Source of the DNA: Dyadobacter sp. CY343
Lineage (GTDB): Bacteria > Bacteroidota > Bacteroidia > Cytophagales > Spirosomataceae
Assembly: GCF_021390335.1 (NCBI RefSeq)
Contig: NZ_JAJUXK010000001.1
Location: 620,001 to 684,000 of the forward strand
Direction of reading: 5' to 3'
DNA: 64,000 nucleotides
A model generated the notes under the pieces. It ran no database searches. It was not told the origin of the DNA and saw only the letters and a list, made by a program, of their open reading frames with translations. Position numbers and translations under genes: made by a program. Positions 16,792 through 25,748 of the stretch are shown here, piece after piece (position 1 is the first letter of the stretch; each line of letters starts with the position of its first letter).

Positions 16792-16979
16792 AGATCTTCG
16801 ACTTCAATAACCTTGTACTCGCCATTTTCAAACTGTTTTCTGCTTTCCTGGATTTTGGCTACAAACTCCGTATCGTAAGATTCAGGCTTTGACACGAAAG
16901 TTATTTTCAAAGCTTTTGCGAAAGCTTTCAGCGCTTCCAATTGTTCCTTATTCTCAGGACGAAATACCAGTGTTTCCAT
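16782..16979 (-). CDS. Antitoxin partner of YoeB (DUF2683-like)
   Basis: 65 residues, beginning METLVFRPENKEQLEALKAF and ending VIEVEDLWK. It resembles the short DUF2683 antitoxins of Bacteroidota rather than the classical YefM/Phd type: a strand that can bind DNA as a dimer, a helix, then an acidic C-terminal tail that would wrap the toxin. It is first in the operon, and a promoter with a good -33/-7 pair lies directly upstream. Autoregulation by the complex is expected from the family. Confidence 0.85.
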   Translation of the reverse strand: METLVFRPENKEQLEALKAFAKALKITFVSKPESYDTEFVAKIQESRKQFENGEYKVIEVEDLWK

Positions 16980-16996
16980 AATAGCTAATGTTTACG

Positions 16997-17027
16997 TAAA
17001 GATACTTTAACTGGCAACGTTTGGCAA
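16997..17027 (-). promoter_or_regulatory. Promoter of the YoeB module
   Basis: On the minus strand TTG, 20 nt spacing, then TATCTTTA, one base off the -7 consensus TANNTTTG. The box ends about 17 nt before the antitoxin ATG. Confidence 0.5.
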
Positions 17028-17070
17028 GATGTCGGGACCAGTGGTATCTCTGTGTTATCCTGTGACGTTA

Positions 17071-17922
17071 TCACCTGGTCGAGACCAATACATACTTCTT
17101 CTTCTGCTGGTCCTCGATGATTTCTACTTCCGTGATACTTTTAACAGGAAGTGCATTGAGATCTTCCAGTGTGGTTCGCTGGGCGTCGAGGTATAAATCT
17201 GCTCCCTGGTAATCCGATTCGCGGATCACGAATGTGCCTTGTTCGGATTTGCCTATACCCGACCTTTTAAGAATAGCAGGGGCATATTGGCCGTCGAAGG
17301 ATTGTGGTTTGTACGATGTACTCGAATTCATTCCAACTTCCTTGCTCAGTCTGACTTTAAAGTACTTCATTTCATTTTGCCTGAATAATCCCAACGCTTT
17401 TTGATAATCTGCGTCAGTTTCTCGTTGCAGTTGTGCAGGGATTGATAATGATCCGACCCCAATCCCGTTTTTGATCATGTGGCCCGAGTAGCCTTGAATA
17501 GGCTTAAAACCTTGTCCGCCCGTAGAGCCTTCCCCCTTTGAACCCTTCGCGGTCACAACAATACCGACGGAAGTAATGAATTGCTGCAATGGATCATATT
17601 CTACTTTGTTAACCACAAATTCACCACCGAATTTATTAGCCGCTTTGCGCATCCGGACGAAATCTTCCAGCGCCATCATAGGCGAAACCGACCAGAAAAG
17701 TGTGTCATTCCGGATCAAAATACCTCTTACAACTTTTTTATTCTGATCTTCTATAACGGTTTCAGAAGCAGGAATTACAGGCTCATTAATCTTCTCCGGC
17801 GCTTTCGCAGCCACTTTTTCGGCGGGTGCCGTCTCCGGAACTTTCTCCTGGATCAGACTTGCGACGATGGGCTTAACAGCCTTTGGCGCCAGCGTAACCA
17901 GCTTATGTTTGAAGGGTGCCAC
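17071..17922 (-). CDS. C-terminal part of a frameshifted BlaR1/M56 protein
   Basis: 283 residues counted from a GTG, but the same frame is open further upstream to about 17990 and there encodes a membrane helix (KYGALIAVLYLSSAFVAPF) that fits directly onto the end of the M56 fragment. The rest is a Pro/Ala/Lys-rich linker and an extracytoplasmic region ending TEVEIIEDQQKKKYVLVSTR. No known catalytic motif. It is therefore probably the sensor/periplasmic part of the upstream BlaR1-like gene, detached by one missing base near 17967. It could be translated separately only if an internal start works. Confidence 0.6.
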   Translation of the reverse strand: MAPFKHKLVTLAPKAVKPIVASLIQEKVPETAPAEKVAAKAPEKINEPVIPASETVIEDQNKKVVRGILIRNDTLFWSVSPMMALEDFVRMRKAANKFGGEFVVNKVEYDPLQQFITSVGIVVTAKGSKGEGSTGGQGFKPIQGYSGHMIKNGIGVGSLSIPAQLQRETDADYQKALGLFRQNEMKYFKVRLSKEVGMNSSTSYKPQSFDGQYAPAILKRSGIGKSEQGTFVIRESDYQGADLYLDAQRTTLEDLNALPVKSITEVEIIEDQQKKKYVLVSTR

Positions 17923-17951
17923 AAATGCGGAGGATAAATAAAGTACGGCGA

Positions 17952-18806
17952 TCAGCGCGCCATATTTACCCAGGCTAAGTAATGCGAAGGTTTTCGGTTC
18001 ATCATTTTAATGCGGTTTTTGAGTAACGATTGTGCAAATGAAGTAGTCAGAGGCAACTCCCTGCCCTGCATTGCGGCAGAGAGCAAACTGTATTGATATT
18101 GCTTTTTCCCAATTCCGCCCTCTAATACTGCCCGATCGGCGAGGTATTCAAGATTAGCCTGCACCTGTTTTTGATGATACCATGCGAAGGGATTGAACCA
18201 GAGTACAATACGTTGCAATTCGGCGGCTAACAGGTCTATGCTGTGCCATTGAAGCGCATGCTCGGTTTCGTGGGCCACAATATGTTGGAGTTCCTCCCTT
18301 GAATGATTTTCAGGATTGATAACTATCCATCGGAAGAAAGAATAGGGCGACTTAATATGCTTATTTCTGACAAAATGGAGCTTCTGGTCACGTTCAATAT
18401 CCGATTGTGAGAGTAAACGGAATATCCCGCCAACTTGAAACAGAAAGAAAATCGATAGCGCAGTTACGCCAGCAAGGTAGATAAGCAGCATGCATTCCAT
18501 GATGTCCTGGCTGGAAAGATTCTGTCTGGTCGGCGTTACGAACGTGGGATTATATGGTGCTATCTGCTGCTTTACGGCAGGAAATGCCTCCGCTAGTTTC
18601 GGAATAGTCTGATGAAACTCAGTCTGCACTTTAACGGGGCCCCAGTCCGGCATCGGGATCAGAGGCAATGTCCAGGCGGCGATTACATTTAACCAAAGCA
18701 ATGCCCGGTTCAGTTTGGAGAATGTTTCGAACTGTACCATCCAGCGATAGCCCAGCGTGAGTACGGCCAGCAACAAGCTGACTTTCAAAAGGTAAGGAAA
18801 TAACAT
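17952..18806 (-). CDS. BlaR1-like M56 metallopeptidase, truncated by frameshift
   Basis: 284 residues before a premature TGA. Membrane helices lie near residues 5-22, 36-52 and 106-126. The zinc protease motif HETEH is at 179-183, followed by LWFNPFAWYHQKQVQANLEY and LADRAV, the classic M56 block with the third zinc ligand. It ends KMMNRKPSHYLAWVNMAR; in relatives the phrase SHYLAWVK continues into another membrane helix, which is found here in the -1 frame. BlaR1/MecR1 proteins sense envelope signals and cleave a BlaI-type repressor, encoded 32 nt upstream. The protease domain is intact, the sensor part is out of frame. Confidence 0.85.
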   Translation of the reverse strand: MLFPYLLKVSLLLAVLTLGYRWMVQFETFSKLNRALLWLNVIAAWTLPLIPMPDWGPVKVQTEFHQTIPKLAEAFPAVKQQIAPYNPTFVTPTRQNLSSQDIMECMLLIYLAGVTALSIFFLFQVGGIFRLLSQSDIERDQKLHFVRNKHIKSPYSFFRWIVINPENHSREELQHIVAHETEHALQWHSIDLLAAELQRIVLWFNPFAWYHQKQVQANLEYLADRAVLEGGIGKKQYQYSLLSAAMQGRELPLTTSFAQSLLKNRIKMMNRKPSHYLAWVNMAR

Positions 18807-18838
18807 TAGTTGCGGATTAATGGTGGTACATCAATTCT

Positions 18839-19207
18839 TTACTCTCCTTCTTCAATCATTTTGATAATCTCCCGAAGCTCATCGGGACTCACTTTTTCAT
18901 TCTTTGCAAAATAGGCGACCAGATCTTTGTAGGAATCATTGAAATAGCTGCCAACCACTTTGTTCAGCACAAAATGGTTTTGATAATCATCCTTTTTTAC
19001 GACCGGGAAATACTCATAAGTATTCCCAAACTGCCGGTGGTTTACATACCCTTTTTCTTCCAAATTCCGGATAATGGTCGAAAGGGTATTGTAATGCAGC
19101 TTAGGCTCAGTGAACAGCGGGAGCATATCTTTCACAAATGCACTTTCCAGGTTCCAGAGCACCTGCATTACCTGTTCTTCCTTATTGGTCAACTTTTGAA
19201 ATTCCAT
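18839..19207 (-). CDS. BlaI/MecI family transcriptional repressor
   Basis: 122 residues. The N-terminal winged helix (LTNKEEQVMQVLWNLESAFV, then YNTLSTIIRNLEEKGYVNH) is that of BlaI/MecI/CopY. The C-terminal part (SPDELREIIKMIEEGE) is the dimerisation tail. Such repressors bind paired dyads and are inactivated by cleavage through a BlaR1 partner; the partner gene is directly downstream. Two tandem dyads sit just upstream of the start, which indicates autoregulation. With no beta-lactamase in the window, the regulated target is open; the nearest divergent gene is a SusC. Confidence 0.92.
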   Translation of the reverse strand: MEFQKLTNKEEQVMQVLWNLESAFVKDMLPLFTEPKLHYNTLSTIIRNLEEKGYVNHRQFGNTYEYFPVVKKDDYQNHFVLNKVVGSYFNDSYKDLVAYFAKNEKVSPDELREIIKMIEEGE

Positions 19208-19221
19208 GTGTCCAAAGTATA

Positions 19222-19256
19222 AACTATTTTTATAGTTAGCAAACTATTTTTCTAGT
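19222..19256. promoter_or_regulatory. Two tandem dyads, probable BlaI operator overlapping the blaI promoter
   Basis: Dyad 1 is AACTA-N6-TAGTT (19222-19237), dyad 2 is ACTA-N6-TAGT (19243-19256). Their centres are 20 bp apart, two helical turns, as expected for cooperative dimers. On the minus strand a TTTG, 18-nt spacer and TATACTTTG overlap the dyads, so binding would block the blaI promoter. The divergent SusC gene begins 144 nt away on the other side. Confidence 0.6.
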
Positions 19257-19400
19257 AAGTAAAATTTTCGAGGATTTCTTTTAAACAATTCAATACCATT
19301 TCATCCCCAATAAGTGACCGCAGGATTATTTACTGGGTATTTAATGTTAATTTTTAAAGAGAGAATATTAAATTACACGTATCTACATAACAAACCTATT

Positions 19401-22400
19401 ATGATGAAAAAGTTACTTCACAATTCGTTGAGCGTCTTCGTGCTCTTCGTCTCGCTTTCCGTGCGAATGGTAAATGCGCAGAACGGAATGGTCACGGGCA
19501 GGGTAACCGATCAGGACGGCTCCGAGATTCCGGGAGTGAGCGTGAGTGTAAAAGGTACTTCGGTCGGTACTCCCACCAACGAAAAGGGCGAATATGGTAT
19601 CTCCGTCACGTCGGGAGGAACGCTCGTTTTTAGCTTTATCGGCTTCAAACGGACCGAAGTGAACGTGACCAGCCAGCCGGTTATCAATGTGACATTACAA
19701 TCCGAAGCCTCTATTTTGGATGAAGTCGTGGTGACCGCACTCGGGCAAACGCAGGAGAAACGGGCAATTGGTTATTCGGTGCAATCCATTAAATCGGACG
19801 AGATCAAAGAGTCGGGCAACCCGAATATGATAGGTGCATTGCAGGGAAAAGTGGCCGGGGCCGTGATCACAGGCTCGGGCGGCGCGCCGGGAGCGGGTGT
19901 CAATATCATTTTGCGCGGTATTACCTCACTGAGCGGAAGTGCTGATAACCAGCCGCTTTTCGTGATCGACGGGATTATTATCAGCAACGCCACCACAGCC
20001 GGTAACCCGCTGCCAAGTGCAGGCTCGGCTTCTCCGGGTGCTTCCGAGCAATTTGCAAATACGAACAGGGCGGCCGACATCAATCCCGACGATATTGAAA
20101 GTATTTCAGTATTAAAAGGTCCGGCCGCGACGGCACTTTATGGATTGCGCGCTTCAAACGGAGCTATTATTATCACTACAAAAAGGGCCAAAACGGGAAA
20201 AATGAATGTATCTGTCTCGCTTTCTGGTGGGGTAGATGTGCTTGGGAAGTCGCCTGATATTCAAAAGCGTTTTGTCCAGGGAAGGTTTGGTGAATTTATT
20301 TCGCCCACCGAAGTCAGGCAGCGGACTCCCTACCAGTCTTTCGGGCCATCGATCATCGATAATTCCACAGACGAGATCATCGACAATTTCCGGGGATTTT
20401 ATCAAACCGGCTTTCGTACTAATAATACAGTCACGATCTCAAAAGGAACTGAAAAAGGGAACATTTACTTTTCGGCTGGTAACAATTATCAGCAGGGCAT
20501 TGTGCCAACTACTGATTTTTCGAGGACTTCGGGAAAGCTGGCGGGAATGTACAAGCTGACCAAGAACTTCTCGGTGTCAGGATCCTTTAATTACATTCGG
20601 TCGGGAGGGAAAAGGCCACCGGCGGGCGATAAGTCTATTTTTAGCGCATTGTCCTATTGGCCAAATACTTATGATGTAAATGATTACCTGAATCCTGATG
20701 GTTCCTATAAAAACCTGTTGCCCGGCTTTACGGACAATCCACGGTACCTCGTCGAGAAAAGTCCGCGGGTAGATAAGGTCAACCGCTACATCGCGGATCT
20801 GACCTTAAACTACGACATAGCGCCCTGGCTGACAGCCAAGTACCAGCTTACTTACGATGCATTTAATGAGCGCCGGTTCCGGCAGGTCGACAGCACTTTC
20901 GACGTGGGTACAGCCGTGAAGGGTTTTTTGATCAAAGAATATATTAACTACCGAGAGATCAACTCAAACTTGTATGTTACTGCGACAAAGGCATTCAACG
21001 AAAGCTGGACCGGCTCGCTGATGGTCGGTAACTCGGTGGTAGACAGCAAGCGGCCTGATAGCTATTACGAACGCGGCGAAGGCTGGCGGGCACCTTTTAC
21101 AGATGATATCGGCAGCTACCGAAATCAGCAAACTCGACCCTATTCACCACTTCAATACCGGATTGTCAGCTTTTTCGCAGACGCGAAGTTGAGCTATAAA
21201 GATGTGCTTTACCTGAATGCAACGGGCAGAAATGACATTGTTTCAACGCTGCCGGTCGCCAGCAACTCCTTCTTTTATCCTTCATTTAATGCAGGCTATA
21301 TTTTTACCGAAAACCTCCCCAAAAACAATGTGCTTTCTTACGGGAAACTGCGTGCTTCCTGGGCGCAGGTCGGAAAGGGGACGGATCCTTATGTAATAGG
21401 AGCTTATTATGAGATCGCCGATAATTTTCCCTACGGAAATACGGTACCCGGCTTTATCCGCCGCTCCACAACGGCCGCCGATAATCTGAAACCCGAAAGG
21501 ACCACTTCCATTGAGTTCGGTACTGAGTTGCGTTTTTTCAAAAACCGCCTGATGGTCGACGCAACTTATTTTACGATGGATAGTAAAGATCAGATCGTGC
21601 GGGCGCCTGTTTCCAATGTGTCCGGCTACTCTTTCTATTATACCAATATCGGGCTGATCCGGAATAAAGGCGTCGAGCTTTTGCTTTCGTTGAAGCCGGT
21701 TCAGACTTCGGCCTTCAACTGGGATATTTCATTAAATTTCACCAAAATGTCGGGCAGAGTCGTGGAAATGCCTGATGAACTGGAAGAGATTTCCTATTTC
21801 GACAATGGTAGCCGAGGTGTATTGAAAGTGAGGGAAGGAAGCAAGGTCGGCGACCTGTGGGGGCTCGATTATATGCGCGCGCCCGACGGTCAGAAATTGA
21901 TCCAGGCAAACGGATTTCCATTAACCAGCTTAATTACAACTCAATACGGAAACGCGCTACCCGACTGGACAGCAGGTTTGACCAACTCTTTCAACTATAA
22001 AGGTATTGGCCTATCCTTCCTGATGGAATGGCGGAAAGGCGGGGATGTGGTCGATCTGGGAGAAAGGAATGCATTTCGTGCGGGCTCGATCAAGATCACC
22101 GAAAGAAGGTACGAGCAGGTGGTTTTCAAAGGCGTTGTAGAGCAGACATCGGAGGATGGCCCGACTACTTATGTGCCTAATACCAAGGCAGTGGTGCTCG
22201 ACGATGCTTTTTACAACCCTTCCACGGCGCGCTACATGGGAAATGCGGCCGATTTTAATATTCAGGACGGTTCGTGGATCAGGCTGCGGACGGTGAGCCT
22301 GAACTATGCATTGCCGAAAAGTTTGCTGGCCAATTCTGTTTTCGCGGGTGGTGTCCGGTTTACTTTGACAGGTACTAACCTTTTCCTGAATACTCCTTTC

Positions 22401-22517
22401 CGCGGGTATGATCCTGAGGCGCTTACGTTTGGTTCGGGTACTAACCTGATCGGTTTTGTGGGGCGGAATAACCCGGCCACGAAGAGTTTTCAATTTGGCG
22501 TCAATGTTAACTTCTGA
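19401..22517 (+). CDS. SusC/RagA family TonB-linked outer membrane transporter (locus 1)
   Basis: 1038 residues from the second of several possible starts, chosen because MMKKLLHNS begins a clean signal peptide ending VNAQ. A carboxypeptidase-regulatory-like beta domain (about 26-100, GRVTDQDGSEIPGVSVSVKG) is followed by the plug with LDEVVVTALG and the Sus-type motif LFVIDGIIISNA, then a 22-strand barrel ending in FQFGVNVNF. It imports oligomers across the outer membrane with energy from TonB. Four nt separate it from its SusD partner. No glycosidase is encoded in this locus, so the substrate is unknown and may not be a glycan. Confidence 0.93.
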   Translation: MMKKLLHNSLSVFVLFVSLSVRMVNAQNGMVTGRVTDQDGSEIPGVSVSVKGTSVGTPTNEKGEYGISVTSGGTLVFSFIGFKRTEVNVTSQPVINVTLQSEASILDEVVVTALGQTQEKRAIGYSVQSIKSDEIKESGNPNMIGALQGKVAGAVITGSGGAPGAGVNIILRGITSLSGSADNQPLFVIDGIIISNATTAGNPLPSAGSASPGASEQFANTNRAADINPDDIESISVLKGPAATALYGLRASNGAIIITTKRAKTGKMNVSVSLSGGVDVLGKSPDIQKRFVQGRFGEFISPTEVRQRTPYQSFGPSIIDNSTDEIIDNFRGFYQTGFRTNNTVTISKGTEKGNIYFSAGNNYQQGIVPTTDFSRTSGKLAGMYKLTKNFSVSGSFNYIRSGGKRPPAGDKSIFSALSYWPNTYDVNDYLNPDGSYKNLLPGFTDNPRYLVEKSPRVDKVNRYIADLTLNYDIAPWLTAKYQLTYDAFNERRFRQVDSTFDVGTAVKGFLIKEYINYREINSNLYVTATKAFNESWTGSLMVGNSVVDSKRPDSYYERGEGWRAPFTDDIGSYRNQQTRPYSPLQYRIVSFFADAKLSYKDVLYLNATGRNDIVSTLPVASNSFFYPSFNAGYIFTENLPKNNVLSYGKLRASWAQVGKGTDPYVIGAYYEIADNFPYGNTVPGFIRRSTTAADNLKPERTTSIEFGTELRFFKNRLMVDATYFTMDSKDQIVRAPVSNVSGYSFYYTNIGLIRNKGVELLLSLKPVQTSAFNWDISLNFTKMSGRVVEMPDELEEISYFDNGSRGVLKVREGSKVGDLWGLDYMRAPDGQKLIQANGFPLTSLITTQYGNALPDWTAGLTNSFNYKGIGLSFLMEWRKGGDVVDLGERNAFRAGSIKITERRYEQVVFKGVVEQTSEDGPTTYVPNTKAVVLDDAFYNPSTARYMGNAADFNIQDGSWIRLRTVSLNYALPKSLLANSVFAGGVRFTLTGTNLFLNTPFRGYDPEALTFGSGTNLIGFVGRNNPATKSFQFGVNVNF

Positions 22518-22521
22518 TTTT

Positions 22522-23949
22522 ATGAAAAATATAAAAAGACTTTTGTCGGTCTGCATCGCAATGCTGCTGCTGACGGGTTGCAATAATTTCCTTGATGTCA
22601 ATATGGATCCGACTTTAAAGGCGGATGCGACCATGCAGGAGCTGCTGCCGACAGCCCAGTTTTACACCGGCGAGGCCAGCTACCAGCAGGCGTATGTGGC
22701 TTGTCAATATGCACAGCAAATAGGGAATGCAATTGGCGAGAATGGGATTGATACCTATGCAGAAACGGACAATACGCTGGGCTGGTCGAATATGTACCTG
22801 TATGTGGTTCCGCAGCTGAATGCGATCATTTCAAAAGGGCAGGCTGAAAATGCGCCGGTTTATACCGGAATTGCGAAGGTTTTGATGGCGTACAATCTGG
22901 GTATTGCCACAGTGAACTGGGAAAATGTGCCGTATTCACAAGCTGACCAAAAGAACTTTTCTCCCGCCTACGACACCCAGGAGCAGATTTATGCGACTAT
23001 TCAAAAGCTGCTGGACGAAGGTATTGCAGAGCTTGGCAAGAATACGGGAATGCTGCCCACGACTGATGATCTGGTCTATAATGGCGACGCCGGGAAATGG
23101 ACCCGATTGGCATATTCACTGAAAGCACGTTACGCAATGCATTTGTCGCGCAAAAACCCGCAACAGGCTGCGCAGGCTGCTGTTACAGCTCTGGAAAAAG
23201 GTATGAAAGACAATTCGGACGATTTTCAGCTTCAATACAATTCCAAAAACCTGAACCCGTGGTACAGCCGGGTCGCGATACCGAATACGACGAGTAATTT
23301 GTCCGTCACTTTCACGAATACATTTGTTGATCTGATGAATGGGACCGCGCAGGGTATTACAGATCCAAGGTTGTCAAAAGTGATTTCTCTTAAAAATAAC
23401 CAGACAGTATATTCCGGCGTGATTCCTGGATCGGGCAGCGGCTCCACGGTCGATCTGACTGCCAAAGCCTGGCATTCCAATATCAATTCCCCTTTGGTGA
23501 TGATGACCTACTCGGAAACTGCAGGTATCAAGGCAGAGGCACTTTTCTTACTGAATGGAGGCACGGCGACTTCTGCGGGAACGTCAGCGGCAGGTTATGG
23601 CGCCTATCTGGAAATGATCTCTTCGAATATGAAAAAAGTGGGTGTTACTGATGCGGATATCGCCAAATATCTCGCTTCTGCGCCTGTGAATGTAGGTGCT
23701 GCCAAGCTGACCGCAAAGCATATTATTATCGAAAAATTTAAATCCATGCTGCTGATCGGCGATATCTGGACGGACGTGAGGAAATATAATTATCTGGATT
23801 TTCCGATGCCATCGAATGTAAATCCCGATCTGGCCGGAAACCGTATTCAGCGAATGCGTTACCCCGATTCGGAGATTACGCGTAACTCTAAAACGGTTCA
23901 GGCGAATCAGAAAGATCCGGAAGTACCTATGTGGTGGGTGTCGAAATAA
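22522..23949 (+). CDS. SusD/RagB family lipoprotein (locus 1)
   Basis: 475 residues with lipoprotein signal MKNIKRLLSVCIAMLLLTGC. The mature part is helical with tetratricopeptide-like repeats; NNFLDVNMDPTL is the usual start after the lipidated Cys, and it ends RMRYPDSEITRNSKTVQANQ, typical of the SusD-like-2 branch. It forms a lid on the SusC barrel and binds substrate at the cell surface. Starts 4 nt after the SusC stop; both are surely co-transcribed. Confidence 0.92.
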   Translation: MKNIKRLLSVCIAMLLLTGCNNFLDVNMDPTLKADATMQELLPTAQFYTGEASYQQAYVACQYAQQIGNAIGENGIDTYAETDNTLGWSNMYLYVVPQLNAIISKGQAENAPVYTGIAKVLMAYNLGIATVNWENVPYSQADQKNFSPAYDTQEQIYATIQKLLDEGIAELGKNTGMLPTTDDLVYNGDAGKWTRLAYSLKARYAMHLSRKNPQQAAQAAVTALEKGMKDNSDDFQLQYNSKNLNPWYSRVAIPNTTSNLSVTFTNTFVDLMNGTAQGITDPRLSKVISLKNNQTVYSGVIPGSGSGSTVDLTAKAWHSNINSPLVMMTYSETAGIKAEALFLLNGGTATSAGTSAAGYGAYLEMISSNMKKVGVTDADIAKYLASAPVNVGAAKLTAKHIIIEKFKSMLLIGDIWTDVRKYNYLDFPMPSNVNPDLAGNRIQRMRYPDSEITRNSKTVQANQKDPEVPMWWVSK

Positions 23950-23976
23950 TCAGCGTTTTATCAAAAATTGACTGTC

Positions 23977-24453
23977 ATGACTAAAAATATGAGATTGATC
24001 TTACTATCGTTTGCAAGTATATTTCTGCTCGCCGGCTGCTACGAAGAGCCGGACTTATTTGACGATCTCCTGACAAGCAACGGGAAAGTAGCACAGATCG
24101 CGGTGCTCTGGCTGGGTGATACCAAGGTATATTCGGCGGCGGGCGTCTTGCAGCCCGGGATTACGGTGGACTCTGCGACTACTGTGAATGTCAATATTGA
24201 ATATACCTCTGAAATAGCGGTGAAAGAGTTCAGGATCTATTCTGCTCCGACTACAACCGGCGCGCAGACACTGGTCACGACGCTGCCGGCCGGTACCCAG
24301 AAGTACGATGCCGAATTACGTAATTATGTGATAAAAGTGCCGGTGAAAGCGCCTTTGACCCGAAATGCAAGTGTGGTACTCTTTGCCGAAGTGATTGCCG
24401 AGAATAACCTGCCTTCTTCACAGCGGAACGTGACTTTGAAAACAAATCCTTAA
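23977..24453 (+). CDS. Lipoprotein of unknown function linked to SusC/SusD locus 1
   Basis: 158 residues. A lipobox (LLAGC) follows a hydrophobic signal from MTKNMRLILL. The mature protein is rich in beta strands and Thr/Val, with phrases like ITVDSATTVNVNIEYTSEIA that suggest one or two immunoglobulin-like domains. No family recognised. It lies 27 nt after susD and before a terminator. Surface lipoproteins in this position in Sus-like loci often bind substrate; that is an inference here. Confidence 0.75.
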   Translation: MTKNMRLILLSFASIFLLAGCYEEPDLFDDLLTSNGKVAQIAVLWLGDTKVYSAAGVLQPGITVDSATTVNVNIEYTSEIAVKEFRIYSAPTTTGAQTLVTTLPAGTQKYDAELRNYVIKVPVKAPLTRNASVVLFAEVIAENNLPSSQRNVTLKTNP

Positions 24454-24468
24454 TATTTCGATTGCATG

Positions 24469-24518
24469 CCGCCTGCGCGTAACTGATTTGTCGGGTAAGT
24501 GCAGGCGGATTTGTTTTT
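24469..24518 (+). terminator. Terminator closing SusC/SusD locus 1
   Basis: Arms CCGCCTGC and GCAGGCGG with a 24-nt loop, followed by a T-rich stretch (ATTTGTTTTT). Confidence 0.7.
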
Positions 24519-24570
24519 GGTCAAATTAGAAAGCAGTACGATTTGAAGTCGATCTTTGAGTGCTTCACTT

Positions 24571-24578
24571 TATATTTG
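24571..24578 (+). promoter_or_regulatory. Candidate -7 box for the carboxypeptidase-regulatory-like gene
   Basis: TATATTTG fits TANNTTTG, 21 nt before the ATG at 24600. The nearest upstream TTG is 25 nt away, slightly too far. Confidence 0.4.
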
Positions 24579-24599
24579 ACCAAAAGAATAAAACTATAA

Positions 24600-25748
24600 A
24601 TGCGGCTGATCTTCTGTGTCGAATATTTGAATGTTTGGAAAAGGGTTGGTTTACCCTGCCTGTTACTGCTGCTGATCACATTTCATGCGATTGCGCAAAC
24701 AGGTACAGTTACGCTGGTTGGGAAGGTTACAGATGAAAAAACGGGCAAGCCGCTGCCATTTGCCAACGTTTTTATCAATAATTCTTCCATAGGCACCAAT
24801 GCGGACGAAAACGGAAACTACAAACTGCCTAACCTGACAATCGGTAATCTTGAAATGGCGGTTTCGTTTCTTGGCTATGAAACGATCAAGCAAACGCTGC
24901 GTTTCGAGCAGCCGGGTACCAAAACGGTACTGTTCAAATTGAAGGAGGGAATGGAGCTGCAAGGGGTTACTATTTTCGCTAAAAAAGACAAAAAACGGGA
25001 GCGGTACCTCAAAATTGTGACACGTGAGCTCCTGGGTACCAACCAGTTCAGTAAGCAATGCAAGCTGATTAATCCGGAAGTACTGCGCATTTCATTGGAC
25101 GATGACGGGCATTTGACGGCACAAACCAAGAGCCCGCTGATCATCGAAAACCATGCACTCGGCTATCGAATTCACCAGGACCTCGACGATTTCGACTATT
25201 TCGCTTCCACGCTTTATTACGGCGGCAGCACCAGATTTGAACTACTTGTGCCGAAAGATAATGCGCAGAAAAAGCTGTGGCGCGCCAATCAGAAAGCTGC
25301 TTACCAGGGTTCGCTAAAACATTTGATTGCGAGTATGGTTTCGGATAGCTTGCAGGAGCATGGCTTCAAAGTTTTCCAGGAGATCCCTGACTCGCTCCGC
25401 ATTTTCAAGAATGTAAGAAGTCAGAATGGGTATAATACGATCAAGAATCATCTGCATACGCGCATTGAGCAGGTGAGGGGAATGCGGCTGGTACAACCCG
25501 GCGAACTGGAAACGGAGCGCCTGATCGTGTCGGGTACCCGGCTTGAAATATTTAATATGCAGAAAAAAGGACGTTCGCCGTATTCGGATATGGGCTATTC
25601 TTACACGCAAATCAGCTTTCCGAGCGGGTACATGGTGGTGACGCCGCAGGGTTGGGTGGTAATGCCGATGGGCTATCAGATCTCGGGCGAGCTTGGTAAG
25701 GATCGTTTCGCTAACCTGCTTCCAGCCGATTGGAAGCGGGAAGACTAG
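24600..25748 (+). CDS. Exported protein with carboxypeptidase-regulatory-like domain
   Basis: 382 residues. After a signal peptide ending near HAIAQ, residues 38-120 form a CarboxypepD_reg-like beta domain (LVGKVTDEKTGKPLPFANVF, then GTNADENGNYKLP). The remaining 260 residues resemble the uncharacterised part of many Bacteroidota envelope proteins that share this N-terminal domain; no catalytic motif was recognised. It is not a SusC because the TonB plug and barrel are missing. Own promoter box and preceding terminator suggest a single-gene unit. Its stop abuts the stop of the FG-GAP gene on the opposite strand with no gap. Confidence 0.8.
   Translation: MRLIFCVEYLNVWKRVGLPCLLLLLITFHAIAQTGTVTLVGKVTDEKTGKPLPFANVFINNSSIGTNADENGNYKLPNLTIGNLEMAVSFLGYETIKQTLRFEQPGTKTVLFKLKEGMELQGVTIFAKKDKKRERYLKIVTRELLGTNQFSKQCKLINPEVLRISLDDDGHLTAQTKSPLIIENHALGYRIHQDLDDFDYFASTLYYGGSTRFELLVPKDNAQKKLWRANQKAAYQGSLKHLIASMVSDSLQEHGFKVFQEIPDSLRIFKNVRSQNGYNTIKNHLHTRIEQVRGMRLVQPGELETERLIVSGTRLEIFNMQKKGRSPYSDMGYSYTQISFPSGYMVVTPQGWVVMPMGYQISGELGKDRFANLLPADWKRED

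Noticed and set aside
17940..18000. Programmed -1 frameshift in the BlaR1-like gene
   Set aside because: No standard slippery heptamer in the short overlap of both frames; the missing base lies in a run of only three A.
22011..22634. 207-codon minus-strand frame over the susC/susD junction of locus 1
   Set aside because: Antisense to two well-supported genes, no protein-like features.
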